DNA of 7,663 nt, from NCBI GenBank assembly GCA_031383405.1, contig JANMZO010000204.1:1-7663 (forward strand). Reading direction: 5' to 3'. Positions 1-5,412 of this stretch are shown here, piece after piece. The notes under the pieces were generated by a model. That model was not told the origin of the DNA. It did not search any database and saw nothing but the letters and a program-made list of their open reading frames with translations. The stretch is from JANMZO01 sp031383405. GTDB lineage: Bacteria > Actinomycetota > Acidimicrobiia > Acidimicrobiales > JANYDT01. How positions within the stretch are numbered: position 1 is the first letter of the stretch; each line of letters starts with the position of its first letter. The translations under genes and the position numbers were made by a program.

Positions 1-48
1 CGGAACTCCCGCGACAACTTCACTGACGATCAGATGCTCGTAAGGGGC

Positions 49-74
49 CGTTGCGCCTCTTGGCAACGTAGATT
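49..74 (+). promoter_or_regulatory. Leaderless-type promoter with upstream dyad for the HEPN-like gene
   Basis: The hexamer TAGATT (69-74) fits the TANNNT -10 pattern and lies exactly 6 nt before the ATG at 81, the spacing expected if transcription starts at or next to the start codon. The GGAG at 76-79 is only 1 nt from the ATG, too close for a normal Shine-Dalgarno. Immediately upstream is a perfect 6-bp inverted repeat, CGTTGC (49-54) and GCAACG (63-68), abutting the -10 and possibly an operator. No convincing -35 is visible at 16-18 bp. The pattern is seen directly; promoter function is inferred. Confidence 0.42.
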
Positions 75-80
75 TGGAGA

Positions 81-599
81 ATGAGAGCCTCCGGACCTAG
101 CACTGCGAACGACGCAACGGTGCTCATGCAGTTGAACTGGACGGTCCACTGGATGCTCGTTGCAGAGGAACACGTGCTGGCTGGTCGTGCAGCCAGGGCG
201 CAGTATCAATCGAATCCGGCCGGAGCCCTCGGGGACGAGTTCCGAGCGGGGCTCGTTGCAGTAACGGCCGCCTCCTTCGCGATCGAGGCGCGCATGCAAC
301 TCGTACTTGGTGGCAATGCTCAACCGGCGAGCAAACCGACGATCGTCGGGCGGGCCGCAAATGCCGGTGACTACCTGGGCCAATTTCTCTCGGAGGCCGG
401 CGTCACCGATCCCCAGACCATCCTCGACGTGGGGTTGATCTTCCATCTCCGGAACAAGTCCGTGCATCCTCCCGTTGCGAATGTCCCACCAGTTCAGCAT
501 CCTGTGGGGACGAATACGAGTCCGGAAGTCGTCGCATTCAATGCAGATGAGGCGGAACGTCTTACGAAGGTCGCTGGACTCATCGTTGGCCTGTTTTGA
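81..599 (+). CDS. Small HEPN-like protein (putative RNase/toxin-type fold), orphan
   Basis: A 172-residue, mostly helical soluble protein with no signal peptide or membrane segment. Near the C-terminus it has L-R124-N125-K-S-V-H129-P, an R-N-x3-H arrangement matching the Rx4-6H motif that HEPN-domain ribonucleases use as active site, including the preferred polar residue after Arg. It is preceded by helices of the expected kind: residues 20-40, and an alanine-rich segment around 56-76 reading AVTAASFAIEAR, similar to the second helix of many HEPN proteins. Known HEPN proteins act as toxins (often with an MNT antitoxin), anti-phage effectors or RNA-processing enzymes. No antitoxin or partner lies beside it here; the next recognisable item is a decayed integrase on the opposite strand, suggesting an accessory region. 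The ATG at 81 is supported by the leaderless-type -10. Family assignment rests on one motif plus helix pattern, so the fold is probable and RNase activity only possible. Confidence 0.6.
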   Translation: MRASGPSTANDATVLMQLNWTVHWMLVAEEHVLAGRAARAQYQSNPAGALGDEFRAGLVAVTAASFAIEARMQLVLGGNAQPASKPTIVGRAANAGDYLGQFLSEAGVTDPQTILDVGLIFHLRNKSVHPPVANVPPVQHPVGTNTSPEVVAFNADEAERLTKVAGLIVGLF

Positions 600-797
600 T
601 CGGATCCCGGAGGCGCAGCCCGGCGAGGCGACTACAGGCTCCAGTTCCGATCTCGATACCCGCGCGTCCCGACAGAGGTGCAGTGGGTGGCTACGAGTGA
701 AGCGCTGAGCACCAAGCGTGAGCAGGTGAACAAGGTGCGAGGTGCGCGACGGGTCAGGATCCCGGACCTTCCTGACGAGCGCAATGCACAGTTGGCC
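600..797. other. Intergenic stretch with an open in-frame extension of the HEPN-like gene
   Basis: No gene is called here. The frame of the HEPN-like gene stays open beyond its TGA (597-599) and runs to a TAG at 807-809, about 69 further codons with protein-like composition (for example WVATSEALSTKREQVNKVRG). This could be a former C-terminal extension cut off by a stop, or chance openness in high-GC DNA. An inverted repeat GTCAGG (753-758) / CCTGAC (771-776) lies 21 bp beyond the stop of the integrase remnant on the minus strand; it has no T-tract and could be an old terminator or part of an attachment region. Confidence 0.3.
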
Positions 798-1020
798 TCA
801 GGTGCGTAGTTCGACGGCGGCGTTGTTGGTCCATGCATCTTGTATGCGTACATACGGTCCGAGCGACGCCAGCGAGCGGTGCCGGGTCTGGCGGGCGATC
901 GCCCGATCCGACTAGCCCATCAGGTTGGCGTAGGTCACGAACCCGGCCCGCAACCCGTGCGCGCTGTACTCGGCCGGGTTCGGAGTGCCGGAGCGCGCCG
1001 ATGAACCCGACAAGCAGGGG
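798..1020 (-). pseudogene. Tyrosine recombinase (phage-type integrase) remnant
   Basis: Reading the minus strand from 1020, one frame gives PLLVGFIGALRHSE (1020-979), the classic first-arginine box (G-A-L-R-x-S-E). Within a few bases another frame takes over with AEYSAHGLRAGFVTYA (about 974-927), the HxLR box. After an in-frame TAG (912-914) come RQTRHRSLASLGPYVR (893-846) with the box-III His and the catalytic Tyr, then the tail to TGA (798-800). The second Arg, third His and Tyr boxes are therefore all recognisable. The roughly 100 residues that normally separate the Arg-I and HxLR boxes are gone, the join is frameshifted, and a stop interrupts the remainder. The N-terminal core-binding domain is not detectable upstream; a TGA directly precedes PLLVGF. 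This is a dead integrase that marks a past integration or excision event next to the HEPN-like gene. Confidence 0.85.
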
Positions 1021-1057
1021 TCATGGGAGGATCGGAACCAGATGTGGCGTTCGCAGC

Positions 1058-1094
1058 ATTTGTGCTGGTCAGACGCTCGACCGGCAGCACAAAT
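1058..1094. repeat. Perfect 10-bp inverted repeat with 17-nt spacer
   Basis: ATTTGTGCTG (1058-1067) is exactly complementary in reverse to CAGCACAAAT (1085-1094). Inside, GTC (1068-1070) can also pair with GAC (1079-1081) if CGG (1082-1084) is bulged, extending the stem. It lies just upstream (minus strand sense) of the integrase remnant and about 170 bp before the glycosyltransferase. It lacks the T-tract of an intrinsic terminator, so a protein-binding dyad or recombination-related site is as likely. Confidence 0.6.
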
Positions 1095-1232
1095 TCTGCA
1101 GGATTCTGGAGGTTTTGTGTCCTGGTTGCTTCACATTTCCGCAGGTCAAAGAACTGAGCCGGGAGTTACCGCCAATTCCTGGACCGATCTTCCCAGGACC
1201 CCGGTATCGGGAAATCGCCAGGGATCAACGTC

Positions 1233-1256
1233 GGCGGACCGCCTCGCTTGTAACTT
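1233..1256 (+). promoter_or_regulatory. Leaderless-type promoter with palindrome for the glycosyltransferase
   Basis: TAACTT (1251-1256) matches TANNNT and is followed by exactly 6 nt and the GTG at 1263, so transcription probably begins at the start codon. This also decides the choice of GTG over later ATG codons, since no Shine-Dalgarno is visible. The 11-bp palindrome GGCGGACCGCC (1233-1243) sits where the spacer/-35 would be and could bind a regulator or simply be GC-rich coincidence. No clear -35 is seen. Confidence 0.5.
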
Positions 1257-1262
1257 GAACGC

Positions 1263-2039
1263 GTGTCCGATCGTCGATCATCAAACCCCGTCGAAGCCTG
1301 TCTATCGGTTGTGATGCCGGCGTACAACGAGGAGTCGACGGTCGCGGAGATCCTGCGGCTGGTCCTCAACTCGCCGTTCACGGGCGAGGTCGTGGTAGTA
1401 GATGATGCGTCGACCGACAACACCGCCGAAATCGTCGGAGCCATTGGGGATCGCCGTGTTCGCCTGCTCCGCCAGGAGGTCAATCAGGGAAAGGGTGCAG
1501 CCCTCCGTCGTGGTTTTGCCGAAGCAACGCTCGAGTTCGTGATCGTGCAGGACGCCGATCTCGAATACGACCCGGCGGACTACCACCAGATCATGGCACC
1601 GCTGCTCGACGGTAAGGCCGACGTTGTTTTCGGATCCAGGTTTTTGACCGACCGGGCTCACCGGGTTCTGTACTACTGGCACTCGGTCGGTAACCGGTTT
1701 CTCACGATGGTGTCCAACATGTTCACGAACCTGAATGTCTCCGATATGGAGACCTGTTACAAGGCGTTTCGACGCGAGGTGCTCCGGTCGTTCGTGTTGG
1801 AGGAGAACCGCTTCGGTATCGAGCCTGAGATGACGGCAAAGATTGCGCGTGGAAACTGGCGTCTGTACGAGGTGGGGATCTCGTATTCCGGTCGAACCTA
1901 CGCGGAGGGGAAGAAAATCGGTTGGCGTGACGGGATCCGGGCTCTTTACTGCATACTGCTGTACGCACCGATCGGGCCGAAACTCCGCCTGCGTCGGCTG
2001 GAACCCGCCGTGCGGTGGATGACAAAATCTCGGGCCTAG
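1263..2039 (+). CDS. Family 2 glycosyltransferase, dolichyl/polyprenyl-phosphate sugar synthase-like
   Basis: A 258-residue single-domain GT-A enzyme of the GT2 family. The N-terminal Rossmann-like nucleotide-binding part has SVVMPAYNEE (15-24) and VVVDDASTDNT (44-54). N-Q-G-K-G-A-A (74-80) follows, then the metal/nucleotide-binding DAD (97-99) within QDADLEYDP. Then come FGSRF (123-127), the NMFTNLNVSDMETCYKAFRR block (152-171) and FGIEPEMTAKIAR (184-196), the pattern typical of DPM1-like enzymes that move a sugar from a nucleotide donor to a polyprenyl phosphate. It has no C-terminal membrane helices, so it is the short soluble/peripheral form working at the inner face of the membrane. The acceptor and sugar cannot be deduced. 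It stands alone: remnant and intergenic DNA upstream, a convergent unrelated gene downstream, so it is probably monocistronic. The GTG start is supported by the promoter spacing. Confidence 0.9.
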   Translation: MSDRRSSNPVEACLSVVMPAYNEESTVAEILRLVLNSPFTGEVVVVDDASTDNTAEIVGAIGDRRVRLLRQEVNQGKGAALRRGFAEATLEFVIVQDADLEYDPADYHQIMAPLLDGKADVVFGSRFLTDRAHRVLYYWHSVGNRFLTMVSNMFTNLNVSDMETCYKAFRREVLRSFVLEENRFGIEPEMTAKIARGNWRLYEVGISYSGRTYAEGKKIGWRDGIRALYCILLYAPIGPKLRLRRLEPAVRWMTKSRA

Positions 2040-2062
2040 TGCAGTGAAGCGCAGGAGAGTGT

Positions 2063-2083
2063 GATGTCGATTTCTTCGACATC
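2063..2083. terminator. Hairpin between convergent genes (possible terminator)
   Basis: GATGTCGA (2063-2070) and TCGACATC (2076-2083) form a perfect 8-bp stem with a 5-nt loop, starting 24 nt after the glycosyltransferase stop and about 100 nt beyond the stop of the convergent minus-strand gene. No U-tract follows on either strand, so it may act as a weak or factor-assisted terminator. The rest of 2040-2180 shows no gene. Confidence 0.4.
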
Positions 2084-2180
2084 TCGCAACCTCGCTTGTC
2101 CCGGACGGACGCTCTCTCAGTCAACGAGTGGTATCGGAGTCAAGCTGATGTTCCTCTCGGTGCAGTCACCGTTCATCGGA

Positions 2181-3020
2181 TCACGCCGCCAAGATGTCGG
2201 TGGCGGACCACCGGTACGTGCCGCCGACACCGGCGAAGGCCGAATCGAGCACGGCATCGAGGGGCAGCACGGTCCCTGCCACGTCGAGCACATCGACACG
2301 GCGCCAAACCGTGCCCTGGGCCTGTAAGTCGATGCGGGTGAGCGACTGCGCGACCGTGGACGGCGACAGGCTCCCCGTACAACCGAAGAACCCGGCGAAC
2401 TCGTTGACCGACCCGAACAGCGACCGAGCGCGTCCGCCGGTTTGCTCTCCGGCGGACGCATTTACGGGCGCACCGACCGCCGCATCCGCGAACGACGCTG
2501 TGAAGCGCAGCGCGACCGTCCCGCATTTCGCGGCGTCTCGGACCTCCAAGCACCGCATGCCATCCGCACCGCTCGCAGGCGACACGACCGAGTCCACGGT
2601 GCGAAACGGCACCCGCAGCAGCACACCGGCGACCGGGCGCACGAGCGCCCGCCCGCTCTCCCGGCCCGGCACCCACGCAAGGGTCGCTCCGCTTCGGTCG
2701 CGGACGTCCATGACCGTGAGACGACTCGCCGCGAAGAACAGAGGATTCCTGGCCCCGACCCGAAGCAGCCGGCGGTGACGGCTGTTGCCGCCGTGGTCGC
2801 CGACGGAGCACGGCATCGTCCGAACCACGTCCGGACCAAGACAGAGGTCCGCGATGAGGTACGGGCAGAACGACAGCACCGCAGAACCGTCGATCAACAC
2901 CGGCTTCAGCCACGGAACCGGCAACATCGCAACCGCCGCCGCCTCGCCGATGCGGAAGTTGAAGACCCAACGTTCGACGACGCGTCCACCCACTGACCGC
3001 AGCGGATCCCCCGACCTCAC
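2181..3020 (-). CDS. Conserved-looking hypothetical protein, possibly acetoacetate-decarboxylase/DUF2071-like fold
   Basis: With the GTG at 3020 this is a 279-residue soluble protein; no signal peptide or clear membrane helix. The segment WVFNFRIGEAAAVAMLP followed by LIDGSAVLSFCPY (about residues 18-52) resembles the opening of DUF2071/acetoacetate-decarboxylase-like proteins, in which a short pattern around a bulky 'G-x-A-x-L-S-F-C-P' strand leads the barrel. The C-terminus ends LDSAFAGVGGTYRW plus a short tail. This likeness is from memory and weak; no catalytic residue can be assigned. The frame is open further upstream to ATG 3194, but that extension is low-complexity and not protein-like. 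GTG 3020 is preferred because TACCGT lies 7 nt before it; GTG 2993 is an alternative. It is divergent from the thioesterase gene, so a shared control region and related lipid role are conceivable but unproven. An 11-bp inverted repeat lies inside the gene at 2430-2459. Confidence 0.6.
   Translation of the reverse strand: MRSGDPLRSVGGRVVERWVFNFRIGEAAAVAMLPVPWLKPVLIDGSAVLSFCPYLIADLCLGPDVVRTMPCSVGDHGGNSRHRRLLRVGARNPLFFAASRLTVMDVRDRSGATLAWVPGRESGRALVRPVAGVLLRVPFRTVDSVVSPASGADGMRCLEVRDAAKCGTVALRFTASFADAAVGAPVNASAGEQTGGRARSLFGSVNEFAGFFGCTGSLSPSTVAQSLTRIDLQAQGTVWRRVDVLDVAGTVLPLDAVLDSAFAGVGGTYRWSATDILAA
2430..2459. repeat. Perfect 11-bp inverted repeat within a coding region
   Basis: GCGTCCGCCGG (2430-2440) and CCGGCGGACGC (2449-2459) are exact reverse complements separated by an 8-nt spacer. 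In the minus-strand gene it encodes the segment A-S-A-G-E-Q-T-G-G-R-A. A GC-only stem of this length would be very stable in the mRNA. It lacks a U-tract. It could be a pausing structure or an internal terminator-like element, or an inserted short repeat. Confidence 0.65.
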
Positions 3021-3298
3021 CGGATCTACGGTAACGGGACTGCTCGTCGAGCGCCAGTCCGACACGACTCCGAGCCACGCCGATGTCAATCGGGCAAACC
3101 ATCGCAGGAAAGGCCCCGACCACGATGACGGTGCTGAGGCCGACTGGCCGTGTTGCGCCGGAGTCGGACCGGCTTCGAGCTCCCTGGTCCCCATGCGTGG
3201 ACAGTTCCTGGAACGGTGTCGTCTCCGCTCAGTGCACTGGTAGTGGACCGCCGCTGAGTGCTCGCCGAGACCCGATCGATGCGGCTACCTTCGATCGG
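3021..3298. promoter_or_regulatory. 278-bp divergent intergenic region with leaderless-type -10 elements at both ends
   Basis: On the minus strand TACCGT (3033-3028) sits 7 nt before GTG 3020. On the plus strand TACCTT (3286-3291) sits 7 nt before ATG 3299. Both fit TANNNT placed for transcripts starting at the start codon; neither gene has a Shine-Dalgarno, and -35 matches are weak. The region also has a 10-bp palindrome CAGTGCACTG (3230-3239) and an imperfect 13-bp direct repeat (3225-3237 and 3251-3263, 11 of 13 identical). These are candidates for regulator binding upstream of the thioesterase. No gene is supported here, although frames on both strands remain open. Confidence 0.4.
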
Positions 3299-4153
3299 AT
3301 GGATGCGAAGTCGTTTCTCGGGATGCTGCCCACCCACAATCCGTTCCGGTTCCATCTTCCGGTCAAGCCGGGACTTTCCACTTCGAGCGGGTTTCTCTTC
3401 GGTGGAGCGGGTCTTGGGGCTGCGGTCGAAGCGTTGGAGACGGCCTCGGGTCGACCGGTGGTCTGGGCAACCGCGCAGTACCTGTCGTTTGCCCAAACCG
3501 GTTCCGTTGTGGATCTCGATGTGAAAGTGGTGGTCAGCGGGCATCAGATCACTCAGGCCCGGGTGGTCGGTCACGTAGCCGACCAGGAGATTTTCACCGT
3601 CAACGCGGCGCTGGGAGCCCGGGAACACCCGAGCCAGGGGCAGTTCGCGGTTCGACCGGCCGCCCCACCTCCCCGGGAATGCCCGATTCGCGTGAGCAGC
3701 AATCAGGCCGACGAAACGATTCACAACTCCGTCGAGATGCGTACGGTCGACGTCCGTTCCGATAACGAGTTGTCGATGGGCGGCCCGGGGACGGTTCGCC
3801 CCGACGGACGCGTCGTTGTGTGGGCGCGGGTTACTGATCTTGATGAGGTGTCGGCCATGTCACTCGCGGTCATGGGCGACTGGGTGCCATTCGGCGTAAG
3901 CCAGGCATTCGGTATGCATGGGGGAGGCAACTCACTCGACAACACGCTGCGGGTCGTTCGACTCGTCCCGACCGAATGGGTGCTGCTCGACATTCGCATC
4001 CACGGTGCCTACAACGGATTCGCCCATGGGCTGGTACACCAATGGGCCGAAGACGGCACCCTGCTTGCGACTGCCAGCCAAAGCGTGATCGTGCGTCATC
4101 GCGACGCTTCGGGTCAGCGCCGACGCCGGGTGGCGGCGATTGCTGAATCCTGA
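3299..4153 (+). CDS. TesB-like double-hotdog acyl-CoA thioesterase family protein
   Basis: A 284-residue cytosolic protein with two hotdog domains of the 4HBT_3/TesB class, hydrolysing acyl-CoA thioesters. The first hotdog (about 15-110) has HNPFRFHLP, GFLFGGAGLGAAVEAL with the central helix, and ATAQYLSFAQTGSVVDLDV. The second (about 165-268) has VVVWARV, AVMGDWVPFGVSQAFG, NSLDNTLRVVR and FAHGLVHQWAEDGTLLATASQS, where SLDNTLR and the closing ATASQS-I-V-R are typical of actinobacterial members. Length matches the family. The start is ATG 3299, because similarity begins there and a TANNNT element precedes it by 7 nt; the open frame upstream to 3083 is non-homologous. It converges on the acyl-CoA dehydrogenase with only 17 bp between stops, and fits the fatty-acyl theme of the neighbourhood. 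Substrate chain length cannot be read from sequence. Confidence 0.85.
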   Translation: MDAKSFLGMLPTHNPFRFHLPVKPGLSTSSGFLFGGAGLGAAVEALETASGRPVVWATAQYLSFAQTGSVVDLDVKVVVSGHQITQARVVGHVADQEIFTVNAALGAREHPSQGQFAVRPAAPPPRECPIRVSSNQADETIHNSVEMRTVDVRSDNELSMGGPGTVRPDGRVVVWARVTDLDEVSAMSLAVMGDWVPFGVSQAFGMHGGGNSLDNTLRVVRLVPTEWVLLDIRIHGAYNGFAHGLVHQWAEDGTLLATASQSVIVRHRDASGQRRRRVAAIAES

Positions 4154-4170
4154 GAGCCGGGTAGTTCGCG

Positions 4171-5412
4171 TCAGTTACGACGTGTGAGTTTGAACGGAAC
4201 GTCTTTGTCGACAGCCGGCTCCCGGGGTAGCCCGAGGATTCGTTCGCCGAGAATGTTCTTCTGGATCTCATCGGTGCCACCTGCGATCGACTGGGCCGGT
4301 ACCGAGATGAGCACCTCGGCGACCGCCGCATGCATCTCGGGTTCGCTGCCGGCCAACATCGCGTGCGCGCCCGAAATACTCGTATGCGCGCGGAGCGATC
4401 CCCGGGCGACGTTGCTGGTGGCCAGCTTACCGATCGAGCCTTCGGCCCCCGGGGGTCGGCCGAGCAAACGGGCCGCCCGGGCGCGCTCGGCGGTCCAGCG
4501 CGAAACGGACTGCATGCTTGTGACCTCCGCGATCTGCTGGCGCACCGACGCGTTCCGGTTGGTGCCCGTCGCTTCGGCCCTTTCCCGGAGGAGATCGGCC
4601 CGCCCCGCCCGCTGCGGATACCAGCGGTACGTGGCGAAGTGCTCGTCGGCCTCATGCCTCGCTTCATCCAGCACGCGGCCCGCCGTCTCGGCATACCGGG
4701 GTCGGCCCATCGCTCCGTAACGTCGTTCATACGCAAGTGTGGTGGCGGCCACCGCCCAACCGTCACAGATCCCGCCGATCACGAACTCCGCCGGGATGCG
4801 GGCATCGGTAAGAAACACCTCGTTGAACGACTGGTGAAAGTTCATCTGGCGGAGCGGTCGTACCTGCACACCGGGCTGATGCATCGGTAGCGCGAAGTAG
4901 GTAAGGCCCCTGTGTTTCGGGGCGTCCCAATCGGTTCTGGCGACGAGCATCCCGAAGTCGGCGTGGTGGGCACTCGTGTTCCAAACCTTCTGCCCGTTGA
5001 CTATCCATTCGTCGCCATCGCGAACGGCGGTGGTCGAGAGGCCGGCAAGATCGGAACCGGCACCCGGTTCGCTGAACAGTTGGCACCATGTCTCTTCGCC
5101 GGTCAGTATCGGACGAAGGAAACGTTCCCGAACCGGGTCGGGTCCGTGGGCCAGGATCGTCGGGGCGGCCAGGCTCATCCCCCCGCCGAGTGGTGTGCTT
5201 ACCGTCCCCCGTTCGGTCAGGCGCGACGCAACGAGATCGTCGGCCCACGTAGGGAGTCCCCGACCGCCCCAACGTTGCGGCCACGATGGTGCTGCCCATC
5301 CGTCGTCGGCCAGACGGTCACGCCACTGTCGTAGGGATGCGTCGGGCATCCAGTGATCGTCTATCCAGGCATCGAGTTCGGATACGAGTTCGTCCTCGGT
5401 TGGCTGTGTCAT
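4171..5412 (-). CDS. Acyl-CoA dehydrogenase, FadE type
   Basis: A 413-residue FAD-dependent acyl-CoA dehydrogenase introducing a trans-2 double bond into an acyl-CoA. The N-terminal helical domain (about 1-105) carries WAAPSWPQRWGGRGL. The middle beta domain has the signature QLFSEPGAGSDLAG (111-124) and W-x-VNGQKVW (136-144) for FAD/substrate binding. The C-terminal helical domain ends with SIAGGTDEIQKNILGERILGLPR (375-397), including the second ACAD signature. At the medium-chain enzymes' catalytic Glu position (Y-E-G-T) this protein has Gly (A-G-G-T). Glu229 in T-L-A-Y-E-R-R aligns instead with the catalytic Glu of isovaleryl/long-chain dehydrogenases and is the likely base (inference by motif alignment). 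The ATG at 5412 overlaps the transporter stop as ATGA, implying translational coupling; the longer open frame upstream is the transporter's antiphase DNA. It is the last gene of the minus-strand unit controlled from the TetR intergenic region. Confidence 0.92.
   Translation of the reverse strand: MTQPTEDELVSELDAWIDDHWMPDASLRQWRDRLADDGWAAPSWPQRWGGRGLPTWADDLVASRLTERGTVSTPLGGGMSLAAPTILAHGPDPVRERFLRPILTGEETWCQLFSEPGAGSDLAGLSTTAVRDGDEWIVNGQKVWNTSAHHADFGMLVARTDWDAPKHRGLTYFALPMHQPGVQVRPLRQMNFHQSFNEVFLTDARIPAEFVIGGICDGWAVAATTLAYERRYGAMGRPRYAETAGRVLDEARHEADEHFATYRWYPQRAGRADLLRERAEATGTNRNASVRQQIAEVTSMQSVSRWTAERARAARLLGRPPGAEGSIGKLATSNVARGSLRAHTSISGAHAMLAGSEPEMHAAVAEVLISVPAQSIAGGTDEIQKNILGERILGLPREPAVDKDVPFKLTRRN

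Larger units (their letters stand above)
1021..1262. other. Gene-free, dyad-rich region between integrase remnant and glycosyltransferase
   Basis: No coding region is supported on either strand. The stretch holds the 10-bp-arm inverted repeat at 1058-1094 and a 10-bp imperfect tandem repeat, ATTCTGCAGG/ATTCTGGAGG (1093-1112, 9 of 10 identical). It also has a 6-bp dyad TCCTGG (1177-1182)/CCAGGA (1193-1198) and the glycosyltransferase promoter at the right end. Its origin could be leftover mobile-element DNA or an upstream regulatory region. Confidence 0.5.

Noticed and set aside
753..776. Inverted repeat GTCAGG/CCTGAC as an intrinsic terminator
   Set aside because: Only 6-bp arms with a 12-nt spacer and no T-tract; kept only as a note in the intergenic description.
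833..1258. Plus-strand open frame of about 141 codons
   Set aside because: It is antisense to the integrase remnant and has no recognisable features.
2173..3123. Long alternative open frame on the minus strand overlapping the hypothetical gene
   Set aside because: Its translation is Arg/Gly-rich shadow sequence without motifs, whereas the neighbouring frame has protein-like hydrophobic patterns.
3083..3298. N-terminal extension of the thioesterase open frame upstream of 3299
   Set aside because: The 72 extra codons have no family similarity, and the TesB-like sequence plus a TANNNT element place the start at 3299.
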